Shown here piece after piece: positions 24,457 through 32,876 of a DNA stretch of 64,000 nucleotides. The translations under genes were made by a program, and so were the position numbers. The stretch comes from an uncultured bacterium (GTDB taxonomy: Bacteria; Gemmatimonadota; Gemmatimonadetes; Longimicrobiales; RSA9), in assembly GCA_937889645.1 (NCBI GenBank), contig CALBZE010000097.1:1-64000 (forward strand), given 5' to 3'. The notes under the pieces were generated by a model that was given only the letters and a program-made list of their open reading frames with translations, was not told the origin of the DNA and did no database searches. Numbering within the stretch: position 1 is the stretch's first letter; each line of letters opens with the position of its first letter.

Positions 24457-25078
24457 GGGACACCTCCGCGGCGATGCGTTCCGCCCGCTCCCGCTCCTCC
24501 GGCGTGTTCACGTTGAGGAAGAGGACCCCGGGGTCGCCGAACGTGCGGACCTCGTCGAGGGGGAGGCGTCGGACCCGGACGTCGTCGAAGAATCCGACGA
24601 TGTGGCGGTCGCCGCGATCCAGCTCCGCCTCGATCGCCGGGATGCACCCTACGCCGTACCACGCGCAGAGCGGCTCGACGCCCCGCTTGCCGCCGCTTTC
24701 CGGCGCGACGACGTCCGCGCCGTCGGAGAGATCGAGGAGGCGGCGCAGCAGGTCGGGCGACAGGAACGGCATGTCGCAGGCGACGGCGAGCGCGCCGGGC
24801 CGCCCTTCCTCGCGCGCCCACAGGAGCGCGGTCAGGATCCCACCGAGGACGCCGAAGCCGGGTCGGTCGTCGGGGCGAATCGGCAGCCCGAGCCCGACGT
24901 AGAGCGCCTGGTCGTTCGCGATCACGACGATGTCCGGGCAGACGGCGCCGAGCGCCGCGCGAACGCGTTCGACGATCGGCGTGCCGCCGATGGTCGCGAG
25001 CGCCTTGGGCGATCCGTAGCGTCGGCTCAAGCCGCCGGCCAGGATCGCGCCGAAGGAGGCGGGAATGGGACGCGTCAT
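24449..25078 (-). CDS. mobA: Molybdenum cofactor guanylyltransferase
   Basis: 209 residues. It attaches GMP to Mo-molybdopterin to give the bis-MGD cofactor used by formate dehydrogenases and related enzymes. It has the nucleotidyltransferase motif FGAILAGGLSRRYGSPKAL, then GGILTALLWA, VACDMPFLSPDLLRRL, PESGGKRGVEPLCAWY and a C-terminal FLNVNTPEE. Start and stop overlap the fdhD and moeA genes, so the three are translationally coupled. Confidence 0.94.
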   Translation of the reverse strand: MTRPIPASFGAILAGGLSRRYGSPKALATIGGTPIVERVRAALGAVCPDIVVIANDQALYVGLGLPIRPDDRPGFGVLGGILTALLWAREEGRPGALAVACDMPFLSPDLLRRLLDLSDGADVVAPESGGKRGVEPLCAWYGVGCIPAIEAELDRGDRHIVGFFDDVRVRRLPLDEVRTFGDPGVLFLNVNTPEERERAERIAAEVSRG

Positions 25079-25848
25079 GGCGAGGATCCTCCGGGCGGGT
25101 ACAGGCGCGGCTCCTTCCCGGCCGCGCGGCCCAGGATCGTGATCCCGGCCACGCTGGCGATCTCGAGCGCGAGCGTGGTCGGGACGGAGCGGCTGGCGAT
25201 CCAGGCGAGGCGGGCGCGCGCGGCCTTGAGCGCAATGTCGCCGCTGATCCGAGCGGTCGTGACGAGGCCGAGCCCGGCCGGGTCGCGTCCGGCCAGGAGT
25301 GAGAGGCCGATCACCTTGTCGACGGCGTTGTGGCGGCCGACCTCCTCGACGCGGTGGATGAGCGATCGGCCGTCCGAGAGCGCGGCGGCGTGCACGCCCC
25401 CGGTCTCGCGGTACTGGTCGCCGGATGCGTAGAGCTCGCGGAAGAGGGCGGGGAAGTCCGCGTCCGCCGGAAATGCCCCGGCGGCTGTGCTCCGCGCGAT
25501 CGTCTCGGGCGCGCAGCGGACGAAGTAGGCGAGCCCGCAGCCGTGCTCGCGGCGGTGGTCGCGCTCGGCTTGCATCCGCGCAGCGTCCTCGGCAGGAATG
25601 CGAACGCGGGCGCCGAGGATGCCCGCGTCATCGGCGAGCTCGACGTCCGGCAGATCGCCGCCGGGCGCGAGGCCGCCCTCCGCGATGAGCCAGCCGACCG
25701 CGAGGGCGCGGAGGTGTTCGGGCGAGCAGCTCCACGCCGCGATGCGGCGGCCGTTCACCTCGACCCAGATCGGGGTCTCGGGGACCGCACCGGGGACGGT
25801 GTGAGCGGTCGTGCGGGGTGCGCCGGTCGCCTCGGTCGACATCCTCAT
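25075..25848 (-). CDS. fdhD: FdhD-like sulfurtransferase for formate dehydrogenase
   Basis: 257 residues; the start ATG at 25848 overlaps the upstream stop as ATGA. FdhD transfers sulfur from IscS to the molybdenum/tungsten centre of formate dehydrogenase. Family segments are HLRALAVGWLIAEG, GVHAAALSDGRSLIHRVEEV, GRHNAVDKVIGLSLLAGRD and ASRSVPTTLALEIASVAGIT. The usual CGxC motif reads HGCGLAYF, keeping one cysteine of the pair. The conserved SGR segment appears as TARISGDI. No formate dehydrogenase gene is present in this window. Confidence 0.88.
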   Translation of the reverse strand: MRMSTEATGAPRTTAHTVPGAVPETPIWVEVNGRRIAAWSCSPEHLRALAVGWLIAEGGLAPGGDLPDVELADDAGILGARVRIPAEDAARMQAERDHRREHGCGLAYFVRCAPETIARSTAAGAFPADADFPALFRELYASGDQYRETGGVHAAALSDGRSLIHRVEEVGRHNAVDKVIGLSLLAGRDPAGLGLVTTARISGDIALKAARARLAWIASRSVPTTLALEIASVAGITILGRAAGKEPRLYPPGGSSP

Positions 25849-26366
25849 CCGATCCCAGTCAACCCACTGATGATCGCGCTCAGGGCTAGGTACGGGATGA
25901 AGCCGAGCACGGCGGTGAGGATCGCGCGGCCCGTCCCGAAATCCAGCGCCTGACGGATCGCGATGATCACGGCCACGAGGATCCAGATCATGACCGGCAG
26001 CACGAGGAGCCGGCCCACGATAGGGACGGCGGCCAGGATGTAGAGCACGCCGGGCGACTGGGCGAAGCCGATCGTCCTGAGCAGCTCGCCCCAGGTCGCG
26101 GTCCCGCTGAAGACTTTCTCGCCGATCAGGTAGGTGATCCCGGACCAGAGCAGCCATGCGACGTATGCGGAGATCAGCACGACCATCGCCGCGCCGGGGC
26201 CGCCGCGGACGCCGATCGCGACCGAAGCGAAGGCTACGAGGCCGACGACGAGCGCGGCCTGCTTCGTCGCCTCCTTGTCGGCCTCGACCTCTTCGTAGAC
26301 GTCCGTGCGGAGCAGCGCCGCCCCGATCATCCGGTCCGGCAAGGACCTACGTCCCGGCATCTCCAT
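25845..26366 (-). CDS. Yip1-like membrane protein, first gene of the fdhD-mobA-moeA run
   Basis: 173 residues with five hydrophobic helices (AALVVGLVAFASVAIGV, AMVVLISAYVAWLLW, GVLYILAAVPIVGRLLVLP, VMIWILVAVIIAIRQAL, ILTAVLGFIPYLALSAII). The layout and RQALDFGTGRAIL segment fit the bacterial Yip1 family. Its function is unknown. The 3' end overlaps fdhD as ATGA, so it is tied into the cofactor operon. An ATG at 26330 is an alternative start. Confidence 0.78.
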   Translation of the reverse strand: MEMPGRRSLPDRMIGAALLRTDVYEEVEADKEATKQAALVVGLVAFASVAIGVRGGPGAAMVVLISAYVAWLLWSGITYLIGEKVFSGTATWGELLRTIGFAQSPGVLYILAAVPIVGRLLVLPVMIWILVAVIIAIRQALDFGTGRAILTAVLGFIPYLALSAIISGLTGIG

Positions 26367-26437
26367 TCGCGCGTCTCCACCTTGGGGTCAGCGTCGCAAC
26401 GAAGATACGCGATCGGCGCGTGCACAGGAAGGCGGTT

Positions 26438-26453
26438 CGGCACCGATGTTGCG
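26438..26453 (+). promoter_or_regulatory. Sigma-54 (-24/-12) promoter candidate for the Gly/Tyr-rich BON gene
   Basis: CGGCACCGATGTTGCG contains the core GGCAC-N5-TTGC exactly. The predicted start near 26464 leaves about 40 bases to the ATG at 26504, with GAGGAGGAG as the ribosome site. Confidence 0.58.
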
Positions 26454-26503
26454 GCCGGACCGCCGCCGTCCGTCCTGAACGAGATCAGCGAGGAGGAGTG
26501 CCA

Positions 26504-27466
26504 ATGGCGTGGTACGGGAGAGAGTACGGGGCCCGGGGCCGTGGCGGCCGCGGGCGGATGCGTGGGCCGGCGTACGACTGGGAGTACGGGCGCATTAGCG
26601 GTTACGGCGCCGAAGGCGGGTACGGCGTCGAGTACACTTACGGCGACGAGTTCGGCTACGGCGAGGAGTTCGGTCACGGCGCGGGCTACGGTTACGGCGA
26701 AGAGTTCGGCTACGGGCCGGCCGTCGAGTACGACCACGAGTTCGGCGGGCGCGGCTGGCCGTATCGGGAGGTGCGCGAGGGGCGCGGCCGTCGTCCGACC
26801 GGGTACCGCGGCCGCCCCGCGTACATGGAATACGATTGGGAACTGCGCCGCCCAGAGGGCTTCGGGATGGGGTACGGGTACGAGTACCGTCGTACTGGCG
26901 CCCCGGGGTACAGGCGCCCGCGGGGCGGCGTGCCGCGCCGCGGGGGCTATCGCTACGGGCGCGGCATGGCCGGCGGATACCCGCGCGGGATGCGCGGCGG
27001 CTACGAGCGGCGCTCGCCCCTGGGATACGAGGGAGAGTTCGCCGGGCGCGGATGGGGCGGCCGCGTCGATTACGACGTCGAGGTGACGAGCCGGGCCGGG
27101 ATGCGTTCGGGGCGCACGCCGCCGGACCGTTGGCCGGGCGTGGGGCACGACGTCGACATGCGCCCGTCGCTGGAGCGCGACATGACCGACGAAGAAATCC
27201 GCGAGGCAGTGCTGGAAAACCTGTTCCAGGACACCTGGGTCGACCCGGAGCGGATCGAGGTCGAGGTCGACCGCGGCGTCGTCACGCTCTCCGGGGAGGT
27301 GCGGGATTTCATGGAGGCGCGGTACGCGTGGGACGACGCGTGGGAGACCGCGGGCGTGCGCGGCGTGATCAACAATCTCACCGTCCGGACCGACCGGCCC
27401 CAGGAGTCGATGGAACTCCCGCAGACCACGGGCTCGAACAAGGCGGCCGGCGAGTCCCGCCGTTGA
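26504..27466 (+). CDS. Gly/Tyr-rich low-complexity protein with C-terminal BON domain
   Basis: 320 residues. The first about 220 are dominated by Gly, Tyr, Arg and Glu, with short repeats such as YGDEFGYGEEFGHGAGYGYG and later RRGGYRYGRGMAGGYPRG. Residues about 228-295 form a BON domain: MTDEEIREAVLENLFQDTW, IEVEVDRGVVTLSGEVRDF, WDDAWETAGVRGVINNL. BON domains bind lipids or carbohydrates and occur in osmotic-stress proteins. There is no signal peptide, so it is probably cytoplasmic. Aromatic/Arg-rich tracts of this kind can drive condensation in other proteins; that role here is inference. Confidence 0.82.
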   Translation: MAWYGREYGARGRGGRGRMRGPAYDWEYGRISGYGAEGGYGVEYTYGDEFGYGEEFGHGAGYGYGEEFGYGPAVEYDHEFGGRGWPYREVREGRGRRPTGYRGRPAYMEYDWELRRPEGFGMGYGYEYRRTGAPGYRRPRGGVPRRGGYRYGRGMAGGYPRGMRGGYERRSPLGYEGEFAGRGWGGRVDYDVEVTSRAGMRSGRTPPDRWPGVGHDVDMRPSLERDMTDEEIREAVLENLFQDTWVDPERIEVEVDRGVVTLSGEVRDFMEARYAWDDAWETAGVRGVINNLTVRTDRPQESMELPQTTGSNKAAGESRR

Positions 27467-27530
27467 GCGCGGCGGCGGGCGGGTAACGTGGCGATCTCCC
27501 AGCGATCGTCCTCGAGCTGGCTCGCGGCGG

Positions 27531-28625
27531 TCACCCTGTCGGGAACACGCGGATGGCGGAGGCGTCGATGCAAGCGACGACCTCGCGGCCGGGGGCCAGC
27601 TCGAGCGCCTGGGCGGCATGCCGCGTGACGAGGGCGATGAGCGGGACGTCGCCATCGAGGCGGACGCGGACCAGCCCGCCGGCCGGCCCGAGCGACGCGA
27701 CGCGTGTGGGGATCCGATTCTCCGGGTTCGCCCCCAACGTCGCGTCAGGAAAGGCCAGAATGATGTCCTCGGGGCGATAGGCGACTCGGACCTGGGTGCC
27801 GGGCGACAGCGTGGCACCCTCTGGTGCGATCGCGCCGAGTCGCACCGTCGTCCCCTCCAGCTCGACCACCGCGATCCCGTCCTCGTACGCGACGACCCGT
27901 CCGCCCCCGAGCAGCTCCGCGCCGGTGAACGCGGCGACGAACGGCGACGCGGGCCGGAGCGCGATCTCCTCGGGTGTGCCGGTCTGCACGATCCGTCCAT
28001 CCTCCATGATCGCTATGCGGTCGGCAAGGGCGAAGGCGTCGGCGGGGTCGTGCGTGATCAGTATCGCGGCACCGGCCAGCGTGCGGATCATCCGCTCGAG
28101 GTCCGCGCGGAACCGGCGCCGCACGGTCACGTCCAGGTTCGCGGTCGGCTCGTCGAGGAGGAGCAGCCCGGGCATGGGTGCGAGCGCTCGGGCGAGAGCG
28201 ACCCGTTGCGCCTCGCCGCCGGAGAGCCGGTTGACCGGGGCGCCGGCGAGCGACTCGATCCCGAGGAGCGCGAGGATCTCGGCGACCCGGGCGTCGCGCT
28301 CGCGCTTCGAAAGCCCTCGCGCCCGCAGCCCGTACGCCACGTTATCGGCGACCGTCCCGGAGAAAAGGTACGGGCGCTGGAATACACCGCCGACCCGGTG
28401 TCGCGCCTCGCGGTCACCGGGGCGGACCTGGCGGCCTTCCAGGAGGATGCGCCCTTCGTCGGCCGGCTCGACGAGGAGCAGGAGGCGGAAGAGGGTGGAT
28501 TTGCCGGCGCCGTTCGGGCCGAGCACGGCGAGCACCTCGCCGCGCCCGACCTCGAGCGCATCTACGTCGACGACGAGGCGTCGGCCGTATCGGCGGCGCA
28601 GCCCTTCGGCGCGGAGCAGGCTCAC
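27531..28625 (-). CDS. tupC: Tungstate/molybdate ABC transporter ATP-binding protein
   Basis: 364 residues from a GTG that overlaps the permease stop as GTGA. The nucleotide-binding domain has LGPNGAGKSTLFRLL (Walker A), RLSGGEAQRVALARAL (signature), LLLLDEPTANLD (Walker B) and ITHDPADAF (switch His). The C-terminal about 120 residues form TOBE/Mop-type oxyanion-binding segments (VRVAYRPEDIILAF, VRVRLDGDVPLIALVTRHAA). It energises uptake of tungstate or molybdate with the proteins encoded upstream, feeding the moeA/mobA pathway. Confidence 0.92.
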   Translation of the reverse strand: MSLLRAEGLRRRYGRRLVVDVDALEVGRGEVLAVLGPNGAGKSTLFRLLLLVEPADEGRILLEGRQVRPGDREARHRVGGVFQRPYLFSGTVADNVAYGLRARGLSKRERDARVAEILALLGIESLAGAPVNRLSGGEAQRVALARALAPMPGLLLLDEPTANLDVTVRRRFRADLERMIRTLAGAAILITHDPADAFALADRIAIMEDGRIVQTGTPEEIALRPASPFVAAFTGAELLGGGRVVAYEDGIAVVELEGTTVRLGAIAPEGATLSPGTQVRVAYRPEDIILAFPDATLGANPENRIPTRVASLGPAGGLVRVRLDGDVPLIALVTRHAAQALELAPGREVVACIDASAIRVFPTG

Positions 28626-29356
28626 CGTACCGGCTCCCTGTCCCGCGACGCGGCGACCATCGCCGTCCACCGCCCCTGCTGCAGCCGCGTGAGCGCCAGA
28701 TTGACGGCGAAGGCAAGGGCGAGGAGGATGAGGCCGAGCGCGATCGCGACGGCGAAGTTGCCGCGACGCGTCTCGAGCACGATCGCCGTCGTCATGACCC
28801 GCGTCTCACCCAGGATGTTGCCGCCCACCATCATCACTGCGCCGACCTCGGAGATCACCGCACCGAACCCGGCGACGACGGCGGCGCCGATCCCGAGCCG
28901 TGCCTCGCGGACGTGCGTCCAGAGCGCGCGCCGCGGCGAGGCGCCGAGGGCGAGCGCCTGGAGCCGGACCTCGGGCGGCACCGCCTGAACGGCGGCGAGC
29001 GTGATCCCCGCGACGTAGGGCGCGGCGAGGAGCGCCTGCGCCACGATCATCGCGGTCGGAGTGAAGAGCAGCTCGAGGCTGCCCAGCGGGCCGCTGCGCG
29101 AGAGGAGCATGTAGACGAAGAGGCCGACGACGACCGGCGGGAGCGCGAAGCCGGTGTGGATCGACGCGATCACGATCTGGCGGCCGCGGAAGCGGCCGAG
29201 CCCGACCGCGATCCCGATCGGGATCCCGATCAGGATCCCGAGGAGCACCGCGCTCCCCGAGACGCGCAGCGACCGCACCACGATCTCGACCAGGTACGGG
29301 CTCGCTTCGAAGAGGAGGCGCGCGGCCTCGCGCAGCGATTGCGTGAAGAGTTCCAT
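28622..29356 (-). CDS. tupB: Tungstate/molybdate ABC transporter permease
   Basis: 244 residues, five to six membrane helices. It has the permease EAA-like loop region AQALLAAPYVAGITLAAVQA and ASPRRALWTHVREARLGIGAAVVAGFGAVISEVGAVMMVGGN-type sequence (AVISEVGAVMMVGGNILG) typical of TupB. It begins one base after the TupA gene stop and overlaps tupC, so the transporter genes form a tight operon. Confidence 0.92.
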   Translation of the reverse strand: MELFTQSLREAARLLFEASPYLVEIVVRSLRVSGSAVLLGILIGIPIGIAVGLGRFRGRQIVIASIHTGFALPPVVVGLFVYMLLSRSGPLGSLELLFTPTAMIVAQALLAAPYVAGITLAAVQAVPPEVRLQALALGASPRRALWTHVREARLGIGAAVVAGFGAVISEVGAVMMVGGNILGETRVMTTAIVLETRRGNFAVAIALGLILLALAFAVNLALTRLQQGRWTAMVAASRDREPVR

Positions 29357-29357
29357 G

Positions 29358-30191
29358 CTACGGAACGGTCGCCCCGGCGTTCGGCGTGAAGAGCGGGCGG
29401 CCGAATCGGTCCACGCCGTACTCGCCGATGATGGCCTGGGCCTCGGGACCGCGGATCCACGTGTGGAACGCCCGAGCGGCCGCTTCGTTCTTCGCGCGCG
29501 TCACCAGGATCACGGAGTAATCGTTGCGGAGGCGCGGATCGCCTTCGACCAGGACCTCCAGCGCGAGACGCTCGGAGAGGAAGAGGTACGTCCCGCGATC
29601 CGTCAGCGTGTAGCCGCCCGACTCCGACGCGATCCCCAGCACCTCCCCCATCCCCTGGCCGGCATCACGGTACCAACTGCCGGCCGGCTCGATCCCGGCC
29701 GTGCGCCAGAGGCCGAGTTCCCGCATGTGGGTTCCGCTCTGGTCGCCTCGGGAGACGAAGGTCTCCTGCGCCGCGGCAATGCGGCCGAGCGCTCGGGCGG
29801 CATCGTCCATCCCGCGGATCCCCGCCGGGTCCGAGCGCGGGCCGACGATCACGAAGTCGTTGTACATGACGGGCTGGCGGTCGTAGCCGTGCCCTTCGGC
29901 GACGAAGGCCGACTCGGCGGCGGGCGAGTGGACGAGGAGCACGTCGGCATCCCCCTGGCGCCCCAACTCCAGCGCCTCGCCCGAGCCGACCGCGACGACC
30001 ACCGCGTGCATGCCCGGATGCGCCGCCTCGAACGCGGGGATCAGCACGTCGAACAAGCCGGAGTCCTCCGTCGATGTCGTCGACGCGATGACGAGACGGC
30101 CGGTCTGTCGCTCGCCGAGGGCGCACGCGGCAGCCATGAGCGCCGGCAGGAGCGCAAGCCCGAGTCGGAGCCGTGCACGTCGCGACATCAT
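29358..30191 (-). CDS. tupA: Tungstate-binding lipoprotein (TupA), copy 1
   Basis: 277 residues. Signal sequence with lipobox LMAAAC is followed by the anion-binding ASTTSTEDSGLFDVLIPAFE motif, the TTTS-like signature of TupA. Further segments are LVHSPAAESAFVAEGHG, FVIVGPRSDPAGIRGM, FVSRGDQSGTHMRELGLW and YTLTDRGTYLF. It delivers tungstate to TupBC in the periplasm. A diverged second copy lies immediately upstream in the same operon. Confidence 0.93.
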   Translation of the reverse strand: MMSRRARLRLGLALLPALMAAACALGERQTGRLVIASTTSTEDSGLFDVLIPAFEAAHPGMHAVVVAVGSGEALELGRQGDADVLLVHSPAAESAFVAEGHGYDRQPVMYNDFVIVGPRSDPAGIRGMDDAARALGRIAAAQETFVSRGDQSGTHMRELGLWRTAGIEPAGSWYRDAGQGMGEVLGIASESGGYTLTDRGTYLFLSERLALEVLVEGDPRLRNDYSVILVTRAKNEAAARAFHTWIRGPEAQAIIGEYGVDRFGRPLFTPNAGATVP

Positions 30192-30204
30192 CGTACCCTC
30201 CGTG

Positions 30205-31029
30205 TCACTCGTCGACGAAGTAGAGCGGCTCGCCGTACCGGTCCCGGCCGAATTCCCGCACGACGCGCAGCCCGTCGGGGGACGTGATCCAGTCCGTGAA
30301 CACGTTCGCCGCCTCCGCCCGCGCGGCGCCCCGAATGCGCGTCACGGCGTACCGGTTGACCAGCCGCGGGTCGCCTTCGACAAGGATTTCGAGTTCCAGC
30401 TCGGGGCGCAACACCCGCAAGGTGGCGCGGTCGGTAAGGATATAGACACGGCGCGCGTTCGCGAGGCGCAGTGCATCGCCCATCCCGACGCCCGCCACGA
30501 TGTACCACCGCTCGGCTGCGGAGTTCGGGGCGACGCGGCCGGCCTCCCGCCACAGGAACTGCTCTTTCTTGTGCGTGCCGCTCTCGTCGCCGCGTGAGAC
30601 GAAGCCCGCACGCGCGCGGGCGATGGCCGTGAGCGCCGCCGCGGCGTCTCGCATCCCCCGCACGCCGGCGGGGTCGGAGGCGGGGCCGGCGATCACGAAG
30701 TCGTTCCACATCACCGGATGCCGGTCGATGCCGTGCCCCTCGGCGACGAACGTCGACTCCGCCGCCGGGTCGTGCGTCAGCACGACGTCCACGTCGCCCC
30801 GGCGGCCCAGCGCCAGCACTTCGCCCGTCCCGCCGGTCACCGTGCGGACGGGGATGTCGGGGTGCGCCTCCCGGAACGCCGCGACCAGGGCGGGGAGCAG
30901 CCCGGAGTCCTCGAGCGTGGTCGTGGCGCCCAGCGTGAGCGGAGGCGACGCCGCGCGGTCCCCGGCGCCGCACGCGGCCAGCGCCAGCGCCGCCACGACC
31001 GCGAGAATCAGCGATTTCGGTGAGCCCAT
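30205..31029 (-). CDS. Tungstate/oxyanion-binding lipoprotein (TupA-like), copy 2
   Basis: 274 residues with lipobox LALAAC. The anion motif is LGATTTLEDSGLLPALVAAF, differing from copy 1 (TTTL instead of TTST). The rest follows the TupA pattern: LTHDPAAESTFVAEGHGIDRHPVMWNDF, FVSRGDESGTHKKEQFLW and YILTDRATLRVL. Its gene overlaps the end of the GH15 gene by 22 bases and lies 13 bases before tupA copy 1. The copies have diverged widely, so they may differ in affinity or preference (tungstate versus molybdate); this is inference. Confidence 0.9.
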   Translation of the reverse strand: MGSPKSLILAVVAALALAACGAGDRAASPPLTLGATTTLEDSGLLPALVAAFREAHPDIPVRTVTGGTGEVLALGRRGDVDVVLTHDPAAESTFVAEGHGIDRHPVMWNDFVIAGPASDPAGVRGMRDAAAALTAIARARAGFVSRGDESGTHKKEQFLWREAGRVAPNSAAERWYIVAGVGMGDALRLANARRVYILTDRATLRVLRPELELEILVEGDPRLVNRYAVTRIRGAARAEAANVFTDWITSPDGLRVVREFGRDRYGEPLYFVDE

Positions 31030-32876
31030 TCCAGGAAGTGCGCCGTGTTGATCAGGGCAATGTGCGTGAACGCCTGGGGGAAGTTGCCAAGGAACTCGCC
31101 CGTGCGCGGGTCGATCTCCTCGCTGTACAGCCCGACGTGGTTCGCGTGGCGCAGCATCCGCTTGAAGATGCGCTCGCCTCGCTCGACCTCGCCCGAGAGG
31201 ATCAGCGCGTCGGCCAGCCAGAAGGTGCAGATCGAGAATACGCCTTCGCCGCCCGGCAGGCCGTCCGGGTTGACGTAGCGGTACACCAGCTCCTGGTCGT
31301 CGCTCGTCAGCTCGCGCAACGTCGCCTCGATCGTGCTCTTCACCCGCGGGTGGTCGTGCGGGAGGAAGCCGACGATCCCGATCTGCAGGTTCGCCGCATC
31401 GAGAGCGTCCGTGCCGTAGTGTTGCACGAACGCCTGCTTCGCCTCGCTCCACCCCTCGCGCATGACCTCGTCGTGGATCGCGTCGCGCTCGCGCCGCCAG
31501 CGGTCCAGGTTGGCCGGCATCTCCAGGCGCTCGGCCATCTTGATCGCACGGTCCAGCGCGACCCAGCACATGACCTTGCTGAAGACGTAGTGCTGGAGCC
31601 CGGCGCGGACTTCCCAGATCCCCGAGTCCTTGCGGCGCCAGTTGGCCGCGACCCAATCGACGAGGCCGGCCAGGAGCGACCACAGCCCCTCCGTCATCGG
31701 GTGGTTCTGGTGCCAGAGGAACGCCGTCTCCAGGACCTCGCCGTAGACGTCGAGCTGGATCTGGTCGTACGCGCCGTTGCCGATCCGCACGGGCCGCGAG
31801 CCGCGGTACCCCTCCAGGTGAGGCAACTCCTGCTCGGTCAGGACCCGCTCCCCGCTTATCCCGTACATGATCTGGAGGTGATCGGCGGACTTGCGCGTCA
31901 CCCGTTTCAGGTAGTCCATGAAGCGGGTCGCCTCGTCGTACTGCCCGAGGACGTGGAGCGCGTAGAGCGTGAACGACGCGTCGCGCAGCCAGGTGTAGCG
32001 GTAGTCCCAGTTGCGCACGCCGCCGATCTCCTCGGGGAGCGAGGTCGTCGGCGCCGCGACGACGGCGCCGGTCGGGTCGTAGAAGAGGAGCTTGAGGACG
32101 AGCGCGCTCCGCTCGACCTCCGCGCGGTACGGGCCGTGATAGCGGATGCGGCTGACCCACCGGTCCCAGAAGGCCGCCGTCTCGTCGAGCCGAGCCTGCG
32201 ATTCATAGTGGGAGACGGGGTAGACCTCGTCGTCGTCGTAGCGGAGGACGATCCAGAATCGGTCGCCGGCGCGGACGCGGAGGACCGCCCGCGCCGTCGA
32301 GCACGAGCCGTCGAACTCCCACCAGATCGAGTCGGGCGCGGCGAGCGCGATCGCTTCCCGCTCCCTGTCCGTCGCCAGGATGCCGTGGCGGCGCGGGACC
32401 AGGTAGACGGGCGAGGCGCCGTAGCCGAATCGGGGTTCGAAGAGGATCTCGACCTCGACCTCGCCGCGCGTGCACTCGACCCGGCGATGGATCTCGTGAT
32501 TGGCCGCTCGCTCGTACGCCCGCTCGCCCGCCGGCATGAAGTCCGTGACCTCGACCACGCCGCCCTGGTCCGTGTGGAACGTCGTGATCAGGATGTTCGT
32601 CGCCGGGAGGTAGCGCTGCGTCGACGTATAGCTCGCAGTCGGCGAAATGCGGAAACGGCCGCCGCGGTCGTGGTCCAGGATCGCGGCGAAGACGCTGGCC
32701 GAGTCGAAGCGCGGCAGACAACACCAGTCGATCGAGCCGTCCAACCCGACCAGCGCGGCCGTGCGCAGGTCGCCGATGATGGCGTAGTCGGAGATCGGCT
32801 TGTAGCGCGGACGAACCTGCCCTTCGGCGCCCGCCACGCCAGCGTTGCCGATCGCGTGGGCCGTCGATTGCGTCAA
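31008..32876 (-). CDS. GH15 family glucoamylase/trehalase-like glycoside hydrolase
   Basis: 622 residues from a TTG start with GGAGGAG upstream; the TTG overlaps the BON gene stop (TTGA). It has the GH15 N-terminal YAIIGDLRTAALVGLDGSID and CLPRFDSASVFAAILD, then NWDYRYTWLRDASFTLYALH, RIGNGAYDQIQLDVYGEVLE, FSKVMCWVALDRAI and the C-terminal EEIDPRTGEFLGNFPQAFTH with a catalytic-type Glu. Related enzymes are cytosolic trehalases or glucoamylases. There is no signal peptide, so it probably degrades trehalose or short glucans inside the cell. Confidence 0.94.
   Translation of the reverse strand: MTQSTAHAIGNAGVAGAEGQVRPRYKPISDYAIIGDLRTAALVGLDGSIDWCCLPRFDSASVFAAILDHDRGGRFRISPTASYTSTQRYLPATNILITTFHTDQGGVVEVTDFMPAGERAYERAANHEIHRRVECTRGEVEVEILFEPRFGYGASPVYLVPRRHGILATDREREAIALAAPDSIWWEFDGSCSTARAVLRVRAGDRFWIVLRYDDDEVYPVSHYESQARLDETAAFWDRWVSRIRYHGPYRAEVERSALVLKLLFYDPTGAVVAAPTTSLPEEIGGVRNWDYRYTWLRDASFTLYALHVLGQYDEATRFMDYLKRVTRKSADHLQIMYGISGERVLTEQELPHLEGYRGSRPVRIGNGAYDQIQLDVYGEVLETAFLWHQNHPMTEGLWSLLAGLVDWVAANWRRKDSGIWEVRAGLQHYVFSKVMCWVALDRAIKMAERLEMPANLDRWRRERDAIHDEVMREGWSEAKQAFVQHYGTDALDAANLQIGIVGFLPHDHPRVKSTIEATLRELTSDDQELVYRYVNPDGLPGGEGVFSICTFWLADALILSGEVERGERIFKRMLRHANHVGLYSEEIDPRTGEFLGNFPQAFTHIALINTAHFLEWAHRNR

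Noticed and set aside
21466..24516. Plus-strand open frame of 1016 codons opposite the ETF-QO and moeA genes
   Set aside because: It is rich in Arg, Ala, Asp and Glu, with no domain, opposite two well-supported genes; frames this long are expected antisense to GC-rich coding DNA.
30205..32160. Single 651-codon protein joining the TupA-like gene with the sequence opposite GH15
   Set aside because: Only the part after the ATG at 31029 has a signal peptide and family sequence; the rest is an alternate frame of the GH15 gene.
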